Source of the DNA: RUG563 sp964549135
Lineage (GTDB): Bacteria > Bacillota > Clostridia > Christensenellales > Aristaeellaceae
Assembly (NCBI GenBank): GCA_964549135.1
Contig: CAZJUJ010000006.1
Span: forward strand, 1-64,000
Length of the DNA stretch: 64,000 bases
Direction of reading: 5' to 3'
How positions within the stretch are numbered: the first letter of the stretch is position 1; every line of letters starts with the position of its first letter. A program made the position numbers and the translations under genes. Of the stretch, positions 51,709-59,644 are shown one piece after another. A model generated the notes under the pieces. It was given only the letters and a program-made list of their open reading frames with translations. It was not told the DNA's origin and ran no database searches.

Positions 51709-52176
51709 ATGGATCGATTTCGCTATGATTTTGATCAGGCCCAGCGCCAGATTGATCAGGTTCACCGGCTGCATGAAAATGCCCGGGAGAGCCTGGATGA
51801 AATGAAGAGAGCCTGGGGGCTGCTGAACCCGGGCGATGGGGATAATGTGCGGCGTCTCATGGAGGGACTGGAGGCGCGCATCCTTCAGACGCGCCGGCTC
51901 TGCCAGCGGCTGGAGGAATTGGAGTCGGCCCTGCGGGTGAATCTCAGGCGCTTTGAGGAAATGGAAATGGAGCTGGCAGAAAGACCCCGCCGCCTTGGCG
52001 TGGAAGCAATTGGCGGCCTCCAGCCCATGCCGCCTGTGCCATACACGCCGTTTGCGCCGTCATCGCCGCCTGTTTTTTCCGGCGGGGGGCAGGTGGCCCA
52101 GCTGCGCTTTTCGGATGTGTTTTATCCCGGCTTTCTCAGCGAGGCCGCGGAACATTATTTTGCTTCAGCCCGCTGA
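51709..52176 (+). CDS. Coiled-coil protein of the secretion locus
   Basis: The first 100 of its 155 residues form a long amphipathic helix or coiled coil (FDQAQRQIDQVHRLHENARE, RILQTRRLCQRLEELESAL). A Pro-rich stretch (PPVPYTPFAPSSPP) and a short C-terminal segment (FSDVFYPGFLSEAAEHYF) follow. There is no WXG turn and no membrane helix. An AAAGGAGGCGCGTC site precedes the ATG. Size and helix pattern fit a secreted partner or substrate; function unknown. Confidence 0.75.
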   Translation: MDRFRYDFDQAQRQIDQVHRLHENARESLDEMKRAWGLLNPGDGDNVRRLMEGLEARILQTRRLCQRLEELESALRVNLRRFEEMEMELAERPRRLGVEAIGGLQPMPPVPYTPFAPSSPPVFSGGGQVAQLRFSDVFYPGFLSEAAEHYFASAR

Positions 52177-52236
52177 CGCTTTGCGCCGCAGGTGAAATAT
52201 ACGCGAGATGAGGCTCGCAAGAAAGGATGATTTTCT

Positions 52237-53850
52237 ATGAAAACCCGGAGGCCCTTGGTATTCCTGCTGCTGCTTTCCCTGCTTTTTTTCTGCATGGCAA
52301 TGCCTGCCTATGCAAATGAGAAAATGCAGGTGTTCCAGGCATTTCCCGATTCACGGGAACCGGCGGTGTATGTGGCGCTGCGCCCCACCGTGTATGGAGA
52401 ATATCTGGAAGGCCTGCGCAATGATGCGTTCAGATTCTATGTTAACGGCGGCACGGAATTGCCGGCCGCTGAAAATGATCTGCCCATGGGCCATATCGTG
52501 GTGGTGGATCGCACGGAATACTACAATGGCAATGTTCTCCCGAAGCATGTGGCCCAGCTGGTGAAGGCCTATTTGAATCTTCTGCCGGATACCGATCTGG
52601 TGAAATTCATCTATGCCGATGCGCCGTCGGATTCGGGAAGATATGTAAGCAAAAAGGATGCGATTGCGCAGATTACAAGCCAGCTGGAGAACGGCAGCTT
52701 TTCCACCGGCAGCACGCAGCTTTCCACGGCCATCAGCAGCGCCATTCGGTCGGCGGCCAATGAATCGGTCAGCGAGCCGATCTGCAAGGCGGTTGCCGTT
52801 GTGGCAAATCCGTCTAATGCGCAAAACCTGAATGTCAGCACAAGCAATGCCGGAAGAGTGGCGTATTTTACCGTTATCATGCCTACCCGTGATACCGTTA
52901 CCTCTGCGCGGACGGATTATCATGAGGGCATCCGGGCGCTGCAAAGGCTGGCCAACGATATGGGCGGCAGCTGCATTGCGGCTGCTGGCAAAGGCGATAA
53001 GGAATCTGCCGTCTATGATGCAAGCGGGGTTGCCGGCGTAAAGGTATATCTTGACAGCGTGCGCTGCTTCAAAATTGATCTTTCTTCCCAGATCAATATC
53101 GATGGCTATTCCGGCGGCAGCAAGGGCTTCAGCATTGATGTGAGCGCGGGAAATCATGATCTGGGCGCCTTTTCCGTAAACGTGCCCCTTTCCATTCTGC
53201 CCACGCCCGCTCCCGTTCTCACGACCATTCCTCCGCATACGGCCACGCCCAAGCCCACGGCTACCCCCACGCCTACCCCCACGCCTACGCCCACGCCCAA
53301 GCCCACGGCTACCCCCACGCCCTCTCCTACGCCCCTGCCTACGATTCCCCCGGAGGGCTATCAGCTTGGCGATAAGGACGGCGAAACGCATCCGGGCGAT
53401 TTCATTCGCCAGATGCAGACCAAGCTGCGGGATCAGGATTATTACGAGGGCGTGCAGGAGGCCTATGAGCCCGGCACCCTGGATACGGCGACCCTGCAGG
53501 CCATTGCCGATTTCTGCCGGAATATGAACCTGAAAAATGCCAGGGAGGCCGAAAACGGCGTTTCTGACAGCATTTGCAAGGAAATTCTTGAATTGAACAG
53601 CGAATCGAAGCCCCGGGTAACCCCCAAGCCCTCCACGATGGATCAGGTGAAGAAATTCCTGCAGCGCCCGCTCTTTGCCATCGGCTCCTTCCAGGTTATT
53701 ATGTGGATGGCGCTGGCCCTGTGCGCCGTGCTGGTGGTGGGCATTATCATTATTGTGGTCATGATGCACTCCGGGGATGAGGGGGCTCTTCCCATAGTGC
53801 CGGTCAACCGCCGGTCAGCAATGGGGATCCGGGTGTATATGACCCGTTGA
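52237..53850 (+). pseudogene. Membrane protein with vWA-like outer domain; 5' part of a frameshifted gene
   Basis: A signal peptide (residues 1-27, ending MAMPAYA) leads to an exported region of about 300 residues that resembles a degenerate von Willebrand A fold (HIVVVDRTEYYNGN, STGSTQLSTAIS). A Thr-Pro stalk (about 325-370), a peptidoglycan-binding-like segment (FIRQMQTKLRDQDYYEG) and a membrane helix (about 485-507) follow. The frame then runs into an unlikely tail (PVNRRSAMGIRVYMTR). Adding one G to the G5 tract at 53781-53785 instead gives a Ser/Gly/Pro linker, SNGDPGVYDPLKTKSDD, continuing into the FHA protein that follows. I therefore read 52237-54317 as one gene split by a single-base deletion or sequencing error. 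Confidence 0.75.
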
Positions 53851-54317
53851 AGACCAAATCTGACGACCAGCCTTCCGTTAATAACGAGAAAACCCAGCCA
53901 GAAGGCGTATCGACCCTTCAGGAAATGCCGGGCCTGCGTGTCAATCTGACGATCGAATATCAGGGTCAGGTGCGCCATGAATCCCCCATCATTACCAAAG
54001 ACTATACCATTGGCCGCAGCCCAGAATGTTCCCTGACGCTGGATGAGAAAGACACGATGGATGAGAAAGACACGACTGTCTCGAACGAGCATGCCGCCCT
54101 GAAAGCAGAAAACGGCGAGCTTTTCATCCGCGATCTGAAATCTACCAACGGTACCTATGTCAATGGTACCAAAATTTCCAAGCAGCAGAATGCCCAGACT
54201 GTCCAGAGCGATAAAACCATGCCGCTGAATAGTCAGGATCCCGACGATCCGGGCTATCGGCTCAATCGCGGCGATAGGATCCGCATGGGCAGGCATTATA
54301 TCACGGTGAATTGGTAA
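53847..54317 (+). pseudogene. FHA-domain part of the frameshifted membrane protein
   Basis: These 156 residues hold an FHA phosphothreonine-binding domain: YTIGRSPECSLTL, SNEHAALKAENG and DLKSTNGTYVNGTKIS. No ribosome site precedes the TTG that would start it, and it overlaps the upstream stop by 4 bases. This supports its being the cytoplasmic C-terminus of the upstream membrane protein after correction of the frameshift. The loop after TLTLDEKDT carries an 18-base tandem duplication (DEKDTMDEKDTT), which lengthens the FHA loop between strands by six residues. Confidence 0.75.
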
Positions 54318-54337
54318 AAAGCAGGGGAGAGAGACCT

Positions 54338-54919
54338 ATGACCAATAATCAGATGCATCGAATCAATCTATGCCTGATGGGCCTGATGGTATTTATATTT
54401 CTGCTGCTGTGTGTTTTCCAGCTGGTGCTGGCGGTATTATGGGCGCTGCTGTGCGCGCTGGCAATTTGTCTGCTGGCGCGCCGCAGCCATCCCGCCTTCT
54501 GCCTGGAAAGGGATATCTGGCGGGAGAAGCTGAAGAAAATCCGCAATCGGCAGAAAGATAAAATGGAGAAGAAGCATCAGGAAAGCCGCGGCCAGACCGA
54601 ATTTGTGGCGGATCACAAGCTGGTGGGCATCGGCGAATATGCCAGAAAGGAATACATCGTTGATCGGGAGGTCTTTGTAATCGGCGTGGAAAAAAGCTGC
54701 CAATGCGTGCTGGGCGGCCAGGGGCCCTCTACCGTCAGCCGGGAGCATTGCCGCATTACCTATCGCAAGTATAGCCGCGCCTACTATATCGAGGATCTTC
54801 ACAGCCTGAACGGCACCTATCTGGGCACCAAGCGGCTGGAGCCGTTTACCCCGGAAAAGCTGCTGGATAACGCGGAAATCTCCATCAGCCATATCCGTTT
54901 CTGCTTCGTAAGGCGCTGA
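54338..54919 (+). CDS. Membrane FHA-domain protein
   Basis: This 193-residue protein has two adjacent N-terminal membrane helices (about 10-50: LCLMGLMVFIFLLLCVF, LVLAVLWALLCALAICLL). A basic coiled linker and a C-terminal FHA domain in the cytoplasm follow (VFVIGVEKSCQCVLGG, STVSREHCRITYR, LHSLNGTYLGTKRL). It would recruit Thr-phosphorylated partners to the membrane complex. The start at 54338 follows GGGGAGAGAGACCT. Unrelated in layout to the previous FHA protein. Confidence 0.88.
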   Translation: MTNNQMHRINLCLMGLMVFIFLLLCVFQLVLAVLWALLCALAICLLARRSHPAFCLERDIWREKLKKIRNRQKDKMEKKHQESRGQTEFVADHKLVGIGEYARKEYIVDREVFVIGVEKSCQCVLGGQGPSTVSREHCRITYRKYSRAYYIEDLHSLNGTYLGTKRLEPFTPEKLLDNAEISISHIRFCFVRR

Positions 54920-54964
54920 AAAAAGGGCAAAAACCGCCGCGAAATACCATTCACGGCGAAAAAA

Positions 54965-55016
54965 GCGCCATTCGTCAGGATGAATTGCATCAAAACCCGA
55001 TGCATGGTAAGATGAG
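54965..55016 (+). promoter_or_regulatory. Shared 24-base motif with downstream CATGGTAA (copy 2)
   Basis: The block GCGCCATTCGTC-AGGATGAATTGC is repeated exactly as at 51308, followed after about 12-15 bases by GCATGGTAAG. The spacing between the two parts is 5 bases shorter than in copy 1. It precedes the WXG100 gene cluster starting at 55080. Confidence 0.55.
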
Positions 55017-55079
55017 ACCATCAAGAGGAAATCACCTCCCCGGAAACGGGAGAGGATCATGAAAAGGGAGGAAACAAGC

Positions 55080-55376
55080 ATGGCAGCCGATTTGATTGTA
55101 ACAATCAGTGCGATTCAGGGCTATCTTGCCAAGACCCATGAAGCCCAGGAGCAATTTGAAGAGGCTTCAAAGATCATGCAGCAGGCCGCGCAGGATCTTT
55201 GCAGCAATTGGGAGGGCGAGGCCGCCCAGGCCTTTGCCAGGGAGCAGAATGTATTTGCCGGCTGGTGCGGCGAGATGGATAAAGTGGGCCTGGACTTTAT
55301 GCAGGTGCTGGAAACGGCCATCGATACCTATTTGAAGGCCGATGATGTGATCAAAAACCTGATCGGCAGCAATTAA
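55080..55376 (+). CDS. WXG100 family protein
   Basis: This 98-residue helical hairpin has the WXG turn NWEGEAAQAFAREQ near residue 48. Length and charge pattern fit ESAT-6/EsxA-like proteins. The start is ATG 55080 after GGGAGGAAACAAGC. It opens a run of five small genes that ends the locus. Confidence 0.9.
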   Translation: MAADLIVTISAIQGYLAKTHEAQEQFEEASKIMQQAAQDLCSNWEGEAAQAFAREQNVFAGWCGEMDKVGLDFMQVLETAIDTYLKADDVIKNLIGSN

Positions 55377-55409
55377 TGATTCGCTGAGCGCGATAGAAAG
55401 GAGAATCCT

Positions 55410-55733
55410 ATGGCAGATAAGATTACTGTTTCCAGCGCGGATTTGGGTGAATGCGCCGCCCGCTATACGGCGGCAGGCCTGAAGCTGCTGCAGTGTACCG
55501 CTACCTATGCCAAGGCCCTGCAGGCGCTTTCCAACGATTGGTCAGGGCGTGCCTTCCTGATCATGTCGGTGAAGATTGTCGAGATGGTCAAGAATCTGGG
55601 CGAATCCTACACCAAATGCCTGGATGCCGTCGGCGAGCTGATCGATGTGAAGGGCCAATTCGAAGAGGCAGAAAATGCCCTGAAGGGCAATTTCTCCGGG
55701 ATGGAAACCGGCTCCTCTCCCTTTAACACCTGA
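55410..55733 (+). CDS. WXG100-like protein with SPF tail
   Basis: This 107-residue hairpin protein has the turn NDWSGRAFLIMSVK and a C-terminal tail ending ETGSSPFNT. The tail matches the ends of the lipase-like protein (GESPFA) and the WXG100 protein at 56492 (GESPFAVS). This common tail could be a secretion signal, analogous to the YxxxD signal of canonical substrates. A GAAAGGAGAATCCT site precedes the ATG. Confidence 0.85.
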   Translation: MADKITVSSADLGECAARYTAAGLKLLQCTATYAKALQALSNDWSGRAFLIMSVKIVEMVKNLGESYTKCLDAVGELIDVKGQFEEAENALKGNFSGMETGSSPFNT

Positions 55734-55783
55734 TCTTTGATCCCCCCACGCAAAACAAATCGAACGAAAAGGAGCAAAACGCA

Positions 55784-56137
55784 ATGGCAGGGCGCCGTGA
55801 CACGATGCACGATGGCTTTCAAAAAGAACTTGACCGAATTGAACAAGAAATTGAAAGCATTCATGAAAGCTTTTCCGATCTCTGCAACTACTATTCCCAT
55901 CTCTGCGATTACTGCATGTACATCATGGATCGGCTGGAGTCCGGAGCGTCAGACGATCAATTGGCTGCAGTAGAATACGCGGTCAGGAAGATGGGAGAAT
56001 CCCGCGACAAATGCCTGGATGCCAACGGCAGATGGACTGCTTTGAAGGAAAAATTCGAGGACATGGAAAAGTCCCGCAGGATTTGTGTAGAAATGGATCC
56101 TCAATCCCCTAACGACAAAGAGAATGAAAAGGAGTAA
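55784..56137 (+). CDS. Small helical protein of the secretion locus
   Basis: This 117-residue charged protein is probably a helical hairpin or coiled coil (ELDRIEQEIESIHESFSDL, ALKEKFEDMEKSRRICVEMD). It has several Cys residues (LCNYYSHLCDYC) and lacks a WXG turn. An AAAAGGAGCAAAACGCA site precedes the ATG. It lies between two WXG100 genes, so a substrate or chaperone role is inferred; no family is recognised. Confidence 0.75.
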   Translation: MAGRRDTMHDGFQKELDRIEQEIESIHESFSDLCNYYSHLCDYCMYIMDRLESGASDDQLAAVEYAVRKMGESRDKCLDANGRWTALKEKFEDMEKSRRICVEMDPQSPNDKENEKE

Positions 56138-56143
56138 ATCAAA

Positions 56144-56437
56144 ATGGCAAACATTGAAGCTACGATCTCTGAACTGGAAGCCGCTGCCAAGAAAATTTCC
56201 GAGGCCTGTGAGCAGTATCGGAATGCAGCGAATAACCTGAAGGCCGCCGCTGATAATCTGGCGGCGACCTGGGAGGGTGATTCCCAGGTGGCCTTCTCAA
56301 ATGAACAGCAGAAGGCCAATGCCTGGTATCTCAAGATGGCGGAAACCGCCCAAAATTACGCTGCCGAGCTGAGTGCTGCCGCCATTAAGTATGGCGATAC
56401 CGATCACGAAGCTGCCGGCACCATTGGCGCCCGCTGA
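56144..56437 (+). CDS. WXG100 family protein
   Basis: This 97-residue protein with a clear WXG turn (ATWEGDSQVAFSNEQ) is otherwise rich in Ala helices (ELEAAAKKISEAC, NNLKAAADNLAA). It starts 6 bases after the preceding stop, with the AAAAGGAG site inside the end of that gene, so it is translationally coupled. It is the most canonical ESAT-6-like protein here. Confidence 0.93.
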   Translation: MANIEATISELEAAAKKISEACEQYRNAANNLKAAADNLAATWEGDSQVAFSNEQQKANAWYLKMAETAQNYAAELSAAAIKYGDTDHEAAGTIGAR

Positions 56438-56491
56438 TGGCAGAAGGCTGCTCCCATAAAACCATGAACGAAAAAATAGGAGGAAAAGAAA

Positions 56492-56818
56492 ATGGCTGAT
56501 ATCATCAAAGTATCTCCCGAGGAAATGCGTGCTGCGGTGAGTACCTTCAAATCCCGCCAGACCGAATTGCAGACTGCCTACCTGAATATGTCCAATGCGG
56601 TTCGCGCCGTGGATGCCACCTGGAACGGCGAAGCCAGCGAATCTTTCAAGAATCAGTTTAACGAGATGTATAAGAATATCGAACAGACCGAAACCAAGGT
56701 GCAGGACGCCATTGACGAAGTGAGCAAGGCGGCTGCCATCTTTGAAGAGACCGAGAAAAAACTTGAAAGCACGATTGGCGCGCTGGATACAGGGGAAAGC
56801 CCCTTTGCGGTAAGCTGA
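56492..56818 (+). CDS. WXG100 family protein with ESPF tail
   Basis: This 108-residue ESAT-6-like protein has the turn ATWNGEASESFKNQF and a C-terminal extension ending GALDTGESPFAVS. The GESPF end is shared with the lipase-like protein at 37739. An ATAGGAGGAAAAGAAA site precedes the ATG. It is the last gene of the locus; the terminator-like centre of IR element H follows 100 bases later. Confidence 0.93.
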   Translation: MADIIKVSPEEMRAAVSTFKSRQTELQTAYLNMSNAVRAVDATWNGEASESFKNQFNEMYKNIEQTETKVQDAIDEVSKAAAIFEETEKKLESTIGALDTGESPFAVS

Positions 56819-56825
56819 GGAACTG

Positions 56826-56985
56826 AAGCACCCGAAAAACGGCGCTGGATGAAACAAAGGTGAACACCCCTGCTTGAATGCCGGTAAAGCCAAAGGAAAC
56901 AGGATGGAAAGAATAAACCAGCAATGTCTTCAACAAGCGTGAAGCCATTGCTGGTGTTTTTTCAATTGCTATTCTTCACGCCCGC
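56826..56985. repeat. IR element copy H (inner part only)
   Basis: The arm CCCGAAAAACGGCGCTGGATG, in degenerate form, precedes CTTGAATGCCGG and the central stem CCAGCAATG (56919-56927)/CATTGCTGG (56946-56954), followed by TGTTTTTTC. Both terminal hairpins are absent. The centre is well placed to terminate the secretion operon on the plus strand and faces a convergent gene. Confidence 0.8.
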
Positions 56986-56986
56986 T

Positions 56987-57259
56987 TCACAGCGGGCTTA
57001 CCTGCGGGCGGGCGCTGCCGGTTCGGTTCACCCGGTAAAAGCCGATCAGATTGCCCGGGCGGGCGCGCTGATAGGCATCCAGCACGGCCTGGGTATCCTT
57101 TAGATCAAAGCGCACGGACAGCCCGCAGCCCACCGATACATCCCGGGGCGTGGAAATCACCTGGGAATGCACCCCTGCCCGGCGCAGCGCGCTGTCAAAG
57201 CGCATCACCTGCTGGCGGGATCTGAAAGCGCCGATGCCGAATGTTTCCTGCATGGTCAT
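56987..57259 (-). CDS. DUF3343 family protein (putative Se/S carrier)
   Basis: This protein of about 90 residues begins ETFGIGAFRSRQQVMRFD and contains ISTPRDVSVGCGLSVRF. The pattern and single conserved Cys are those of DUF3343 proteins, small putative sulfur or selenium carriers often found near class V aminotransferases. The ATG at 57259 follows AAAGGAGGAGC. It is divergent from a cysteine desulfurase-like gene 74 bases away, supporting joint function in sulfur or selenium handling. The exact reaction is not known. Confidence 0.82.
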   Translation of the reverse strand: MTMQETFGIGAFRSRQQVMRFDSALRRAGVHSQVISTPRDVSVGCGLSVRFDLKDTQAVLDAYQRARPGNLIGFYRVNRTGSARPQVSPL

Positions 57260-57333
57260 GCTCCTCCTTTCCTTCTCATATATTCTATGGTGAAAAGAGG
57301 CGGCCGGTGCAGCCGCAGGGGGGGAGGAACGCC

Positions 57334-58452
57334 ATGATTTATCTGGATAATGCGGCCACCAGCTTTCCCAAGCCGCCGGAGGTGATCCGGGCGGCGGCGG
57401 GGGTGATGGAGAAAATCGGCGGCAATCCGGGGCGCGCCGGGCATGCAGGGGCGCTGGCCGGGGCACGGATCATGGAAAAATGCCGGGAAAGCGCGGCCCG
57501 GTATCTGGGCGTTTCCAGCCCGGAGCGCATCATTTTCTGCTTCAGCTGCACCGATGCGCTGAATATCGCCATCAAGGGAATGCTGCATCAGGGGGATACG
57601 GTGCTGGTATCCCACGGGGAGCATAACGCCGTGATGCGGCCGCTGATGGGCTATCATGCCGCAGGAAAAATCACCCTGCGCATGCTGCCGCCGGATGCCC
57701 GCGGCCTGCTTTCCCCGGATACGGTGCGTGCCGCTATCGGCTCGGGAACCGCCCTGTGCGTGCTATGCCATGCCAGCAATGTGACGGGGGTGATTCAGCC
57801 CGCCCGGGAAATCGCCCTGGCCTGCCATGAAAGGGGCGTGCCGCTGCTATTGGATGCCGCCCAGACCGCAGGAACGGAGGATCTTTCCGCCATCCCTGCC
57901 GATATGATCGCCATGCCCGGGCATAAGGGGCTGCTGGGACCCATGGGCACGGGGCTATTGTATGTGGGGAAGGGCCTTTTGCCCCGGCCGCTGCGGGAGG
58001 GCGGCACGGGCTCTGCCTCGGAAAGCATGCTGCAGCCCGCCCTGCTGCCCGATCGCCTGGAAAGCGGCACCGCCAATCTGCCCGGTATCGCCGGGCTTTG
58101 CCAGGGGCTGAAATTCATTCTGCATCATCGGGCTGCCATCGCGGAATATGAGCATTTTCTTGCCCGCCGTCTGCGGCAGGGGCTGCAGAATATCCCCGGC
58201 GTTGCCGTATACGGGGCGGAGGATGCGCCTCGGGTGGGGGTGGTCAGCTTCAATATCCGTAATATGGATAGCGGCGAGGCCGCCGACGCCCTGAGCCTGA
58301 AGCGCTTCGCCCTGCGGGGCGGATTGCATTGCGCCCCGGCCATCCATGCCTGGCTGGGCACCCAGGGGGCCGTCCGGGCCAGTCTGGGGCCCTTCAATAC
58401 CGAAAGCGATGTGGATGCCCTGCTGGCCGCCGTCTCCCAAATGACCAAATAG
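57334..58452 (+). CDS. Cysteine desulfurase/selenocysteine lyase-like aminotransferase class V protein
   Basis: This 372-residue PLP enzyme takes sulfur (or selenium) from cysteine for cofactor or tRNA modification. It opens with YLDNAATSFPKPPEV. The PLP-binding Lys is in IAMPGHKGLLGPMGTG, and the catalytic Cys in RGGLHCAPAIH. The motif LLLDAAQTAGTEDL holds the Asp that contacts the PLP ring. This subgroup commonly pairs with DUF3343 proteins, as seen here divergently. The start is ATG 57334 after GGGGGGAGGAACGCC; a longer frame has no site. Confidence 0.93.
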   Translation: MIYLDNAATSFPKPPEVIRAAAGVMEKIGGNPGRAGHAGALAGARIMEKCRESAARYLGVSSPERIIFCFSCTDALNIAIKGMLHQGDTVLVSHGEHNAVMRPLMGYHAAGKITLRMLPPDARGLLSPDTVRAAIGSGTALCVLCHASNVTGVIQPAREIALACHERGVPLLLDAAQTAGTEDLSAIPADMIAMPGHKGLLGPMGTGLLYVGKGLLPRPLREGGTGSASESMLQPALLPDRLESGTANLPGIAGLCQGLKFILHHRAAIAEYEHFLARRLRQGLQNIPGVAVYGAEDAPRVGVVSFNIRNMDSGEAADALSLKRFALRGGLHCAPAIHAWLGTQGAVRASLGPFNTESDVDALLAAVSQMTK

Positions 58453-58589
58453 CCCTGCCTTCCGCCAGGAACGCGCCTGACCGGCGCTCCGTTTCGACTG
58501 CAGAAGCGCTCCGTACGCTGCTCCGCTGATAGATTCCAGATGACCGCCGCAATCACCGCGCGTTATCCGCATTCCGATAAAATGAGGGC

Positions 58590-58618
58590 TTGACTTTTTC
58601 CCGGCTTTTCATTATACT
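58590..58618 (+). promoter_or_regulatory. Sigma-A promoter of the tRNA-Ser gene
   Basis: TTGACT (58590-58595), exactly 17 bases and TATACT (58613-58618) end 28 bases before the tRNA. Confidence 0.85.
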
Positions 58619-58646
58619 GATAGTTGCCCCCGCCGAAGCGATTTGT

Positions 58647-58737
58647 GGAGACGTATCGAAGCGGTCATAACGGGGCGCACTCGAAATGCGTTGGGCTGTA
58701 AAAGGTCCCGTGGGTTCGAATCCCACCGTCTCCGCCA
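58647..58737 (+). tRNA. tRNA-Ser (anticodon CGA)
   Basis: A complete type II tRNA of 91 bases includes the encoded CCA. The acceptor stem is GGAGACG/CGTCTCC, the anticodon stem GCGCA/TGCGT around the loop CTCGAAA (anticodon CGA, codon UCG). The long variable arm (GGGC...GTCC) is typical of serine tRNA. The T arm is TGGGTTCGAATCCCA with discriminator G, also typical of serine. Confidence 0.96.
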
Positions 58738-58738
58738 T

Positions 58739-58770
58739 GCCTTGCAGTATAATGACTGCAGGGCTTTTTT
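58739..58770 (+). terminator. Rho-independent terminator of tRNA-Ser
   Basis: A 9-bp stem GCCTTGCAG/CTGCAGGGC (one G-T pair) with an 8-base loop is followed by TTTTTT. It starts two bases after the tRNA. Confidence 0.9.
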
Positions 58771-58957
58771 CTTGCGAAAGAGGATGGCAAGCCGACTGGT
58801 TATGCCGCCTATTCCCCGGCTGGCGGCGTTTATGCCTGCCCCGGGAGGATGCCGCCGGACGCGCCGCGAAAGAAGCCTCGCGCCACGGATCGCCGGATTC
58901 CCAAAGCAAATTAAACGCAATGGGATGCCACACCTGCGCAGCATCCCATTTGCAATT
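58771..58957. other. Non-coding stretch with one hairpin after tRNA-Ser
   Basis: No gene is supported here. A strong stem TGGGATGC (58921-58928)/GCATCCCA (58941-58948), extended by GCAA/TTGC, lies just before IR element I. Confidence 0.5.
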
Positions 58958-59157
58958 TTCATGATTCAGCAAAAAAGAACAGCAATGCGTCCATACCCGG
59001 GAAAAGCATTGCTGTTTTGTTCCTTATTGCTTGTTTTTTTCTTCACGGGCATTCAGCTTGGTTGTATCCATCCATGAAACATACAGAGCCAGTTTTCGGG
59101 AGTGTGCGGCAGGGTGATTTTGACATAAAAGCATTCGCCTGGAAAACATCCCCCGTT
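58958..59157. repeat. IR element copy I (centre and right half, degraded)
   Basis: The central stem ACAGCAATGC (58979-58988)/GCATTGCTGT (59006-59015) is followed by TTTGTT. The right arm GGGCATTCAGCTTGG...CCATGAAACATACAGAGCC and a decayed right hairpin near 59105-59140 follow. The left half is absent. It lies just past the stop of the small kinase gene on the minus strand. Confidence 0.8.
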
Positions 59158-59175
59158 TTTGGCTTTCGGGCAGCC

Positions 59176-59628
59176 TCAAACGCATTCTCCTGCAGGGGCG
59201 TGTCCGCATTCCGAAAGAATTTGCCTTACGGCCTCCTCCGCAACGGTATGCTCCGTATCAATGCGCAGGGCATGGGGCACCTGCTCGAATTGCCCGAAGC
59301 TGCGCTCCAGCATCGCGGCAACCGGGGCGGGCAGATTGCCATGCATCCGCTGGGCAAAACGCGCCTTGATGGTTTCCAGGCTGGCCGTTACCAGCACACG
59401 AACGCAATGCTCGGGCAGCAGCGCAAGCTGTCCCTTTTCGGAAATCACATAAATGATCGGCGTATCGCCCTGCAGCTTCTTTTTGAAAAGCGCCGCCGCC
59501 ATGCTTTCGCTCTTCGCCAGGCGCAAATAATCCTTTCCGGTGTAAACCTCCGCTGCAAGCTCCCCAGCCAGACGGGCTGCAAGGGTGGATTTTCCCGTGC
59601 AGCTATCGCCAAATAACGCAATGACCAT
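59176..59628 (-). CDS. Small P-loop nucleotide kinase-like protein
   Basis: This 150-residue protein has an N-terminal Walker A loop GDSCTGKSTLAARLA and the general shape of adenylate/shikimate-type kinases: a short CORE fold with a lid region around YTGKDYLRLAKSE. No specific substrate motif was recognised. An AAGGAAAGAAGGCGC site precedes the ATG. It is isolated between two IR element copies, I and J, on the minus strand. Confidence 0.75.
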   Translation of the reverse strand: MVIALFGDSCTGKSTLAARLAGELAAEVYTGKDYLRLAKSESMAAALFKKKLQGDTPIIYVISEKGQLALLPEHCVRVLVTASLETIKARFAQRMHGNLPAPVAAMLERSFGQFEQVPHALRIDTEHTVAEEAVRQILSECGHAPAGECV

Positions 59629-59644
59629 CGCGCGCGCCTTCTTT

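Noticed and set aside
58453..58646. Possible small gene between the cysteine desulfurase and tRNA-Ser
   Set aside because: No frame has a ribosome site and the stretch contains the tRNA promoter; nothing else was supported.
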